Part shown: positions 1 to 6,508 of the stretch, piece by piece
Numbering within the stretch: position 1 is the stretch's first letter
How the letters are laid out: each line of letters starts with the position of its first letter
Assembly (NCBI GenBank): GCA_003695215.1
Contig: RFIM01000007.1
Span: forward strand, 1 to 11,486
Direction: 5' to 3'
Source: Chloroflexota bacterium
GTDB taxonomy: Bacteria > Chloroflexota > Anaerolineae > Aggregatilineales > UBA2796
DNA: 11,486 nucleotides
Position numbers and translations under genes: made by a program
The notes under the pieces: generated by a model
Seen by the model: only the letters and a program-made list of their open reading frames with translations
Told to the model about the DNA's origin: nothing
The model's database searches: none

Positions 1-53
1 CCAGATATGGTCAGGATGAACGCCAATATTGCACCGGCTTCACTAGGCCTCAT
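1..53 (-). CDS. Possible start of a downstream gene (partial, runs off left edge)
   Basis: An ATG at 53-51 on the minus strand opens a frame of 17 codons to the window edge, reading MRPSEAGAILAFILTIS. It overlaps the end of the ABC ATPase gene by 11 bases, the kind of overlap seen in tight operons. The visible peptide turns hydrophobic after residue 7, so it could begin a membrane protein or a protein with a signal anchor. Exporter ATPase genes of this kind are often followed by glycosyltransferase or other polysaccharide genes, but nothing here identifies the product. There is no clear Shine-Dalgarno sequence. The frame is short enough to be open by chance, so this is a weak call. Confidence 0.3.
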   Translation of the reverse strand, partial: MRPSEAGAILAFILTIS

Positions 54-852
54 CACGCTGATGCTGGACGAAGTATTCGTATTCTTCTAGCACGACGTCT
101 GTATCGCCGTCCATGCGCAAGTGCCCTTTGTGCAGCCACAAGGCGCGCTGACATAGCATGCGCACAGCGCCTGCATCATGCGAGACAAACAAGATAGTGC
201 GGCCTTCATCGCGCAGCTTCAGCATGTGCTCCACGCACTTTTGCTGAAAAGCGGCATCGCCAACAGCCAAAACCTCGTCCAAGAAGATGATCTCGGGCAG
301 CACGTGAATGGCGATGCTGAAGCCGAGCCGTGCGCTCATGCCGCTTGAATAGTGCTTGACAGGTGTATCGATGAACGGGCGAATCTCAGCGAACTCGATG
401 ATGGACTCAACATACGGCTTGATTTGGCGCGGCATCACGCCATGGAAGGCTGCATTCAGGTAGATGTTCTTGCGCCCTGAGAGTTCGGGCAAGAAGCCTG
501 CTTGCAAGCCGATCAGCGAGGCAAAGCGGCCGCGCACGCGCACGCGCCCTTGCGTTGGGCGCATGATGCCAGAGAGCAATTTGAGCAGCGTCGTCTTGCC
601 TGAGCCATTGCGCCCGACGATGGCTACGCTCTCGCCGCGCCGCACGCTAAAGCTGACGTTTTGGAGAGCATAAAATGGCTCTGAGAGAACTTGCTTGCGG
701 AAAGCGCGGCGCAGTAGGCTGAGCGCTTCGTGCCTTAAGCTAGGGCGATATTCCACGCGCGCGTATTGCTTATAGACGCCTTCAACTTGGATGATTGGCG
801 CCTCAGCCTGACCCGAAGTCAGTGCTTCGCGCCGTTTCTCGAGAGTCATCAT
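43..852 (-). CDS. Polysaccharide/O-antigen-type ABC exporter, ATP-binding subunit (Wzt/TagH family)
   Basis: A 269-aa cytoplasmic ATPase that would power export of a lipid-linked polysaccharide or polyol phosphate together with the permease encoded just upstream. All nucleotide-binding motifs are visible: Walker A GRNGSGKTT at residues 80-88, a GAGF-like segment QAGFLPELSGRKNIYL (about 117-132) typical of Wzt/TagH proteins, ABC signature YSSGMSARLGFS at 168-179, Walker B IIFLDEV at 188-194 and the switch histidine in SHD at 224-226. A long segment (about 30-65) before the core strands, ending in FYALQNVSF, is also usual for this family. The protein stops soon after the ATPase core, so the C-terminal carbohydrate-recognition domain of some Wzt proteins is absent; export may therefore not need a specific chain-end cap. 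The start ATG overlaps the permease stop (ATGA at 852-849), so translation is probably coupled. A second ATG follows directly and could serve instead. The family assignment is firm; the exact substrate is unknown. Confidence 0.93.
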   Translation of the reverse strand: MMTLEKRREALTSGQAEAPIIQVEGVYKQYARVEYRPSLRHEALSLLRRAFRKQVLSEPFYALQNVSFSVRRGESVAIVGRNGSGKTTLLKLLSGIMRPTQGRVRVRGRFASLIGLQAGFLPELSGRKNIYLNAAFHGVMPRQIKPYVESIIEFAEIRPFIDTPVKHYSSGMSARLGFSIAIHVLPEIIFLDEVLAVGDAAFQQKCVEHMLKLRDEGRTILFVSHDAGAVRMLCQRALWLHKGHLRMDGDTDVVLEEYEYFVQHQRDEA

Positions 853-2081
853 ATAAAATCCGCCATGCGCGACTCATTCGCCTTGAAGAAGGCGTAGCCC
901 ATATACAGCAGCGTGAAGGCCGCTACAATCGGATAGTGTAGTGAGAGCATGTCGGGCGCGCGTGCGTAGAGCGTCACATCGCGGAACGCCTGGACGATCA
1001 AGCCGACGGGATTGAGCAGCACGATGAAGCGGAAAGGCTCAGGAATGTTCTCAACAGGATACAACAGCGGCGTCAGGTAAAAGAGCAGCTGCATGATGAC
1101 CGAGACGAGCTGCGCGATATCGCGGATCATCAAGCTCAAGCTGCTGAGGAAGAACATCACGCCGAGCGTGAAGGCGATCAGCAGCAGCAGCAGGAACGGC
1201 AAGTAAATCCACATCGCGTTTGGATAAAAGCCGTTCAGGGCGCTCACTATCACAAAGGCGAGGAAAGTGAAGCAGAAGTCTACCAAACCTTCGCCCAGCA
1301 CCAGCAAGACGGCGATCTCACGCGGGAAGTTGACCTGATTGATCAGACCTATCCTGCTCAGAATCGCCGCCATGCCGCCAAAAATGCCGCTGCTGAACAG
1401 CTGCCATAGCACAAGGCCTGCCAGGAAGAAGACCACGAATGGCACGTCATAGCTTACGCGCAGAAACTGCGAGAACGCCAACGCCAAGACGCCGCTCATC
1501 GCCAAGGGCAGCAGCACAATCCAAAAGATGCCGATCACGGTCTGGCTATAGCGCGATTGAATGTTGTAACGCAGCCATAGGCCAAGCAGCGCGCGATTGT
1601 GCCACAGCCGCCATAAATGGAACAGGAAGGTGCTGCTCGTTTGGTGTGGATCGATGCGCCCCGGATAGATGATCAGGCACGTGCCAAGCACCAAGGCGCT
1701 CAGGGCAAAATAGAGGAGCTGCAATTGCGAGAGATCGGGCAGCAGCCACAAAGCGCCGAGCACGCTCAGCGCCACGCCGACGATCAGCACGCGGAACTGC
1801 GAGCGGGGCGTCAGCAGGCGCTGCAGCGGCGTACGCTCTGCCCATGAGGCGATCAAGTATGCCAAAGCCTGCCCTATGGCCATGATCGCGTAGAAGAGCA
1901 ACGGCTGTGCCTCATACTCAGCGCCTAGCGGCTTTCCCCAAGTTAGGCGCAGGCGCAATTGGACGGCGAACAAGTGCGCACCGACCACAATGGCGAGGTT
2001 CGCTGAGTAGTGCAGCAAGCGCAACCTGCTCAGCGGCAGGCTGAAAGCCTCTGAAGGCTCTTGAACGAACGGAATCGCCAT
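849..2081 (-). CDS. Polysaccharide ABC exporter permease (Wzm/TagG, ABC2 type) with extra N-terminal four-helix region
   Basis: A 410-aa integral membrane protein, partner of the ATPase that follows. Residues from about 163 onward match the ABC-2 permease fold of Wzm/TagG proteins: the amphipathic entry LGLWLRYNIQSRYSQTVIG leads into helices at about 183-205, 214-236, 256-282, 290-315, 323-342 and 382-400, and the LTPLLYPVENIPEPFRF and LNPVGLIVQAFRD segments are characteristic. Wzm permeases are normally about 260 aa, so this protein is some 150 aa too long. The extra N-terminal part has four predicted helices (about 26-43, 61-80, 97-115, 119-139), with QLRLRL after the first and a FRVLIVG-like start to the third. 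That layout resembles the N-terminal membrane domain of polyprenyl-phosphate sugar phosphotransferases; this resemblance is inferred from pattern only. The ATG at 2081 has no strong ribosome site. It lies 51 bp after ileS, in the same direction. Confidence 0.9.
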   Translation of the reverse strand: MAIPFVQEPSEAFSLPLSRLRLLHYSANLAIVVGAHLFAVQLRLRLTWGKPLGAEYEAQPLLFYAIMAIGQALAYLIASWAERTPLQRLLTPRSQFRVLIVGVALSVLGALWLLPDLSQLQLLYFALSALVLGTCLIIYPGRIDPHQTSSTFLFHLWRLWHNRALLGLWLRYNIQSRYSQTVIGIFWIVLLPLAMSGVLALAFSQFLRVSYDVPFVVFFLAGLVLWQLFSSGIFGGMAAILSRIGLINQVNFPREIAVLLVLGEGLVDFCFTFLAFVIVSALNGFYPNAMWIYLPFLLLLLIAFTLGVMFFLSSLSLMIRDIAQLVSVIMQLLFYLTPLLYPVENIPEPFRFIVLLNPVGLIVQAFRDVTLYARAPDMLSLHYPIVAAFTLLYMGYAFFKANESRMADFI

Positions 2082-2096
2082 CTCAGCGCCATTTCA

Positions 2097-2121
2097 GGCA
2101 GCAGGCGCTAGGCCTGCTGCC
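2097..2121 (-). terminator. Perfect 10-bp hairpin between ileS and the exporter genes
   Basis: The arms GGCAGCAGGC (2097-2106) and GCCTGCTGCC (2112-2121) are exact inverse complements around a 5-base loop. The hairpin lies 11 bases beyond the ileS stop codon and 15 bases before the permease start, on transcripts read leftward. It has no run of U after either arm, so it is not a textbook intrinsic terminator. It may be a factor-dependent terminator, a partial attenuator that lowers exporter expression relative to ileS, or an RNA-processing or stability element. Confidence 0.45.
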
Positions 2122-2132
2122 ACTCCTCTCGC

Positions 2133-5100
2133 TCAAGCGCTTGGCACGCGCTTCACGCCGAGCGTGATCTTCTCGCCGTCGAATTCAAAGGTCTCGACTT
2201 TATCGCCTTCAGGCTGTGCCACAGCCTCAAGCTGCACAGCCAGCGTCTCATCGCAGATATAGTCCTTGTGCACGCTGAGCGCTTCAGCCAGGCGCGGCGT
2301 CGCAGCGTAGGCGATCTGGATGCTATCGCTGAGCGCGTAATCGGCCTCGCGGCGCATCAAGTTGACGCGGCGCACCACTTCACGTGCCAAGCCTTCCTTG
2401 ATCAGCGCGTCGGTCAGCGTGGTGCGCAAAGCAGCCACGTAGCCGTTCTCCTCAGCCACAGCGAAGCCTTCTGCGGCTGTGCGGCGCACTTCAACTTCTT
2501 CTGGCGTCAACTCGATTGCGTTGCCGTTCACGCTCACTGAGAGCGGCTGATTGGCCAGCAGCTGCTTCGCCCAAGCTGTCACTTGCGCCGCGTCGCTCTC
2601 GCGCAGGAGCTTCTGCACAGCAGGGAACTGCGCGCCGAGCCGCTTGCCGAGCTTTTGTGGCAGAGGATTCAGGCTGTAGCGGATCATGCCGCTGGCGCTC
2701 GTCTCGTCCAGCAAGCGAATAGCCTTCACATTCAACTCTTCAGCCACAGTCGCTTCCAATTTGCGCAGCGCAGCGGCTTCGTCGGCTGTGCGCACGGCGA
2801 AGGCGGCTTCTAAGAGCGGCTGACGCACGCGCAGCTCGGCGCTGTTGCGCGCCGCATGGCCGAGACTGACCAAGCGCTTGATCAGGCGCATCTCGGCGAT
2901 CAGCTTCTCGTCAATGAGCGACTCATCGGCGCTGAGCCAGCGCGTCAGATGGACGCTATCAGGCGCGCTCGGATCAAACGGCACCACGAGGTTGCGGTAG
3001 AGCGCTTCGCTCAAGAAAGGCATAGCAGGCGCCAGGAGCTTCGCGACGCTCACCAGGCACTCATAGAGCGTCTCGTAAGCAGCGCGCTTGCTGTGATCCC
3101 AGCCGCTTTGCCAGAAGCGGCGACGCGAACGGCGCAAATACCAATTGCTCAGATCATCCACGAAATCAGCGATCGGGCGCGTGCAGCCTGTCACGTCGTA
3201 GGTCTCGTAGGCATGCGTGACGCGCTTGATCAGCGCGTTCAGCTCTGCGATGATCCAGCGATCCAGCTCTTCGCGCTCTGCCACAGGCAGGCGCGCTGCC
3301 GTTGGATCGAAGTCATCGATGTTAGCGTAGGTCACGAAGAAGCTGTAGGTATTCCAGAGCGTTAGGTAGAAGCCGCTGATGACTTCCTGCACTAACTTGG
3401 CCGAGAAGCGGCGGCTATCGCCGGGCGGCGCCGAGGTGTACATGTACCAGCGCGCGGCGTCGGCGCCTTCTTTGTTCATGATCGTCCACGGATCGACCAC
3501 GTTGCCGCGGCTCTTGGACATCTTCTTGCCTTCGCCATCCAGAATGTGACCGAGGCAGATCACGTTCTTGTAGCTGACGCTATCCATCAAGAGCGTCGAG
3601 ATGGCGTGCAGCGAGTAGAACCAGCCGCGCGTCTGGTCGATCGCCTCGCAGATGTAATCGGCAGGGAATTGTTCTTCGAACAGCTCGCGGTTGCGATGCG
3701 GATAGCCCCACTGTGCATAAGGCATGGCGCCGCTGTCAAACCAGACATCGATCAGCTCGGGCACGCGGCGCATAGTGCCTAGCCCATCTTTGGACGGCCA
3801 GGTGATCTCGTCCACGTACGGCCGATGCAAGTCCAGATCGCTCAGATCGCGCCCTGCATAACGGCTGAGTTCCTCCAAGCTGCCCACACAGACGATCTCA
3901 TCGCTCTCAGGATGATCGCACTTCCAGATCGGCAAAGGCGTTCCCCAATAGCGGTTGCGCCCGAGTGCCCAATCGCGATTGTTGGCCAGCCACATGCCAA
4001 AACGCCCATCGCGGATATGCTCAGGCACCCAATTGATGGTCTGATTCAAGGCGACCATGCGATCCCGATGAGCTGTGGTGCGGATGTACCACGTTTCGCG
4101 GGCGTAGTAGAGCAGCGGCGTTTTGCAGCGCCAACAGAAGGGATAGGCATGGTGGTAGCGCTCGCTGCGGAACAGGAGGCGCCGCTCCTTCAAATGGCGC
4201 GTGATGTGCGGATCGGCATCCTTGACCCACATGCCCGCCCAATCGGTCACCGCATCGATGAACTTGCCCTCAGCGTTGACCGTGATCAGAGTCGGCAAAT
4301 TGTTGGCTCTAGCCGCTTCCATGTCGTCGGCGCCAAAGGCAGGCGCTAAATGGACGATGCCCGTGCCATCTTCAGTGCTGACAAAGCTCGAGCCGTCTAC
4401 GACGTAGGCATAATCTTGTGTCACGGGCAAGTAAGTGAAAAGCGGCACATAATGCTTGCCCAGCAGCTCTGCGCCCTTCATCTCGCGCAGGATCGTGTAT
4501 TCCTGCTTGCGCATGACCTGCGGCAAGAGCGCTTTGGCGAGGATCAGCCGTTCAGTCTGCCCTTGCGCGTACTGCGCTGCCGTCTCGATCAGCACGTAAT
4601 CGACGTCGCGCCCGACGGCGAGCGCCACGTTGCCCGGTAGCGTCCATGGCGTCGTCGTCCAGACTAGGAAGGCTGTGTTTGGCTCGTCGCGCAGCGCAAA
4701 GCGCACATAGATGCTTGGATCGTCCACTTCCTCGTAGGCATCTGAGATTTCGTGGCTGCTCAGCGGCGTGCCGCAACGCGCGCAATATGGCACCACTTTG
4801 TAGTCCTGGTAAAGCAAGCCTTTTTCCCAGAATTGCTTGAGAATCCACCACACTGATTGGATGTATTCGTTAGTGAAGGTGATGTAGGCATCCTCAAGGC
4901 TGACCCAAAAGCCCATGCGCTCGGTCAGCGCTTCCCAGTCCTCAAGGTAGCGCAGCACTGATTCGCGGCAGCGCTTGTTGAATTCGGCGATGCCGTAGGC
5001 CTCGATCTGGTGCTTGTGTTCAATGCCAAGTTCTTTTTCCACCTCAATCTCGACGGGCAAGCCGTGCGTATCCCAGCCGCCTTTGCGCAGCACGTATTTG

Positions 5101-5330
5101 CCCTGCATGACGTGGTAACGCGGGAAAATATCCTTGAAGGCACGCGCCATGACGTGATGAATGCCTGGCTTGCCGTTAGCCGTCGGCGGGCCTTCATAAA
5201 AAACATAGCGCGGCGCCCGCTCGCGCCCTTCGAGCGTGCGCCTGAAGACTTGCGCACTGCGCCAGAACTCGAGCTGCTCGCGCTCTAGCGCTTGGATATC
5301 CACACGCGGTGAAACAGGCTTGAACCTCAT
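2133..5330 (-). CDS. ileS: Isoleucyl-tRNA synthetase, long type 2 (IleRS2), with GIHH in place of the HIGH motif
   Basis: This cytoplasmic enzyme of 1065 aa charges tRNA-Ile with isoleucine and edits misactivated valine. I start it at ATG 5330 because AAGAGG (5345-5340) sits 9 bases upstream; an in-frame ATG at 5438 would add 36 residues inside the preceding gene. The class I signature is at residues 56-59 in the context GPPTANGKPGIHH and reads G-I-H-H, not H-x-G-H. The DNA is unambiguous (GGC ATT CAT CAC, complement of 5154-5165). The second signature KMSKS is intact at 603-607 (3524-3510). The editing domain shows WTTTPWTLPGN and GTGIVHLAPAFGADD. Two CxxC pairs (CARC and CWRC contexts) are potential zinc ligands. 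The anticodon-binding region and a C-terminal segment with LAREVVRRVNLMRREADY are typical of IleRS2 and differ from the C-terminal zinc domain of IleRS1. IleRS2 enzymes are the mupirocin-tolerant kind. It follows the two small membrane-protein genes by 29 bp, in a probable operon. Confidence 0.97.
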   Translation of the reverse strand: MRFKPVSPRVDIQALEREQLEFWRSAQVFRRTLEGRERAPRYVFYEGPPTANGKPGIHHVMARAFKDIFPRYHVMQGKYVLRKGGWDTHGLPVEIEVEKELGIEHKHQIEAYGIAEFNKRCRESVLRYLEDWEALTERMGFWVSLEDAYITFTNEYIQSVWWILKQFWEKGLLYQDYKVVPYCARCGTPLSSHEISDAYEEVDDPSIYVRFALRDEPNTAFLVWTTTPWTLPGNVALAVGRDVDYVLIETAAQYAQGQTERLILAKALLPQVMRKQEYTILREMKGAELLGKHYVPLFTYLPVTQDYAYVVDGSSFVSTEDGTGIVHLAPAFGADDMEAARANNLPTLITVNAEGKFIDAVTDWAGMWVKDADPHITRHLKERRLLFRSERYHHAYPFCWRCKTPLLYYARETWYIRTTAHRDRMVALNQTINWVPEHIRDGRFGMWLANNRDWALGRNRYWGTPLPIWKCDHPESDEIVCVGSLEELSRYAGRDLSDLDLHRPYVDEITWPSKDGLGTMRRVPELIDVWFDSGAMPYAQWGYPHRNRELFEEQFPADYICEAIDQTRGWFYSLHAISTLLMDSVSYKNVICLGHILDGEGKKMSKSRGNVVDPWTIMNKEGADAARWYMYTSAPPGDSRRFSAKLVQEVISGFYLTLWNTYSFFVTYANIDDFDPTAARLPVAEREELDRWIIAELNALIKRVTHAYETYDVTGCTRPIADFVDDLSNWYLRRSRRRFWQSGWDHSKRAAYETLYECLVSVAKLLAPAMPFLSEALYRNLVVPFDPSAPDSVHLTRWLSADESLIDEKLIAEMRLIKRLVSLGHAARNSAELRVRQPLLEAAFAVRTADEAAALRKLEATVAEELNVKAIRLLDETSASGMIRYSLNPLPQKLGKRLGAQFPAVQKLLRESDAAQVTAWAKQLLANQPLSVSVNGNAIELTPEEVEVRRTAAEGFAVAEENGYVAALRTTLTDALIKEGLAREVVRRVNLMRREADYALSDSIQIAYAATPRLAEALSVHKDYICDETLAVQLEAVAQPEGDKVETFEFDGEKITLGVKRVPSA

Positions 5331-5359
5331 CTTGCGGAACCTCTTGAAGAAATCTGCTC

Positions 5360-5845
5360 TCAGTTGCTCACTTCCCGCGTGACGCGGAACTGCGTTTGCC
5401 CAGCTGTGGCGTAATTGGTGGCAACTTGCACCGCCCAAGTGACGCTATAGGCGCCAATGACCTGCTTGCCCATGCACAGCCCAACTGGGATCGGCACGCC
5501 GCGCCCGACAGCCACGCCAACGCCCGTGCCCACGTTGCAATTGACGGAAGGATCGTACTTGCAGTCGCCCAGCACGTCGGCGTAATAGCGCATGACTTCG
5601 CAAGCGTTCAAGTCAGTTGCGTAGAGCCACTCATCCTTGCCCAGCCCTTTATTTTCAGTCCACATCAGGCGCACCTCGCCTGAGGTTGGCAAAGGCGGCG
5701 CAGGCGGGAAGAGCATCGCGCCGAGCGTTGGGAAGAGGCGCACGCCAACTACAACCGTGAAGCAAAGTGCGATTAACAAGCCGAGCAGTGGCATCCACAG
5801 CGGCACGCCCGCTTGGGTTTCCTCTTGCCTTTGGCGTGCCTCCAT
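5360..5845 (-). CDS. Small single-pass membrane protein of unknown function (tandem paralogue 2)
   Basis: A 161-aa protein that I do not recognise. A short charged N-terminus is followed by one hydrophobic segment (about residues 16-38), then a proline-rich stretch (FPPAPPLP) and a soluble domain that should lie outside the cytoplasm. That domain has four cysteines (82, 95, 103, 124), suggesting disulfides if it is exported, and a Gly/Val-rich stretch at 106-123. The segment YATDLNACEVMRYYADVLG (75-93) parallels YFTSDAPIDEVYNFYATRLG in the gene just upstream, and both proteins end in a similar basic strand closing with Ser-Asn. I infer a tandem duplication. The ribosome site GGAG (5858-5855) is 9 bases before the ATG, and the ATG lies only 2 bases after the upstream stop, so the two are almost surely translated together. 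ileS follows 29 bp later. Confidence 0.8.
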   Translation of the reverse strand: MEARQRQEETQAGVPLWMPLLGLLIALCFTVVVGVRLFPTLGAMLFPPAPPLPTSGEVRLMWTENKGLGKDEWLYATDLNACEVMRYYADVLGDCKYDPSVNCNVGTGVGVAVGRGVPIPVGLCMGKQVIGAYSVTWAVQVATNYATAGQTQFRVTREVSN

Positions 5846-5847
5846 AG

Positions 5848-6357
5848 CTAGTTGCTCCAGTCGCGGCGCATCTCAAGGCGCGTTTGGCGCGCCTCAAGGT
5901 CATAGACAATTGTCAAGAGCAAACGATGCGTCATATCGCTTTGGGAATTATCCACAAAGCAGCGCGCAAAATAGCGCCCAGGCTCTTCACGCGGCGGCTC
6001 ATCCTGATAAATTTTACGGCAACCGCGTGAGACGTCCTCGCCAAGCTCGCCGCCTGAGCGGAAGGCTAAGGTGCCGAGCCGTGTGGCATAGAAATTATAG
6101 ACCTCGTCGATCGGCGCGTCGCTAGTGAAGTAGCGCATGTCGCTGTTCTCACTCCTGCTCTCGCCGACGAGCCTCAGGTTTGGGAACATTTCGATCTCAA
6201 TGGGCGTGCTGCGCGCGGCGCGTTGTGCATTCGTGGCAAGGATGGCAATCACGACAATGGCGAAGGTAACGCCCAGCGATACGAACAGGGCTTTCAAAGG
6301 CAGCAAGGAGCGGCGCATCGGCTCAGCAGGCGCGCTCGGCAGGGATTGCTCACTCAT
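5848..6357 (-). CDS. Small single-pass membrane protein of unknown function (tandem paralogue 1)
   Basis: A 169-aa protein of unknown function. I place the start at ATG 6357 because a perfect AAGGAG (6373-6368) sits 10 bases upstream; an in-frame ATG at 6420 would add 21 polar residues with no ribosome site. The layout is a cytoplasmic tail, a transmembrane segment at about 22-43 (LKALFVSLGVTFAIVVIAIL), then an external domain of about 120 residues with two cysteines (113 and 133) that could form a disulfide. The motif with DEVYNFYATRLG (84-95) recalls the pattern V-x-x-F-Y-x-x-x-L found in several small uncharacterised bacterial envelope domains. It is the first gene of the run that includes its paralogue (2-base gap) and ileS, so it is probably driven by the promoter near 6467-6495. 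No enzymatic residues stand out. Confidence 0.8.
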   Translation of the reverse strand: MSEQSLPSAPAEPMRRSLLPLKALFVSLGVTFAIVVIAILATNAQRAARSTPIEIEMFPNLRLVGESRSENSDMRYFTSDAPIDEVYNFYATRLGTLAFRSGGELGEDVSRGCRKIYQDEPPREEPGRYFARCFVDNSQSDMTHRLLLTIVYDLEARQTRLEMRRDWSN

Positions 6358-6466
6358 CGGATAGGCACTCCTTATAAGATTCAGCTGCCTTCGATCATAG
6401 CGCCACTTAGCGCTCGGCATTTGTCAGAAAAGCTGGACGAACGCTTTACGTTTGTAAGTGCCGCTG

Positions 6467-6495
6467 ATTGTAACGCTCATGCGCCTGCAGGGCAA
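6467..6495 (-). promoter_or_regulatory. Candidate sigma-70 promoter for the small-protein/ileS run
   Basis: Reading leftward, TTGCCC (6495-6490) and TACAAT (6472-6467) are separated by exactly 17 bases. The -10 matches the consensus at 5 of 6 positions and the -35 at 4 of 6. Transcription would start near 6460, leaving a leader of about 100 bases before the ATG at 6357. That leader contains a small 5-bp hairpin (6399-6414) and the Shine-Dalgarno, but no T-box sequence, so tRNA-sensing control of ileS is not seen here. Confidence 0.5.
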
Positions 6496-6508
6496 TGCTG
6501 AGTTTGGC

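Noticed and set aside
2268..5288. Many plus-strand open frames of 60-175 codons opposite ileS
   Set aside because: They are shadows of the ileS coding strand in a GC-rich gene; none has a ribosome site or recognisable motif.
5331..5438. Longer ileS start at ATG 5438
   Set aside because: It overlaps the end of the preceding gene, adds 36 residues not typical of the family, and the ATG at 5330 has an AAGAGG ribosome site at good spacing.
6358..6508. T-box riboswitch ahead of the ileS run
   Set aside because: The leader lacks the conserved T-box sequence (AGGGTGG-like), a long specifier stem and an intrinsic terminator.
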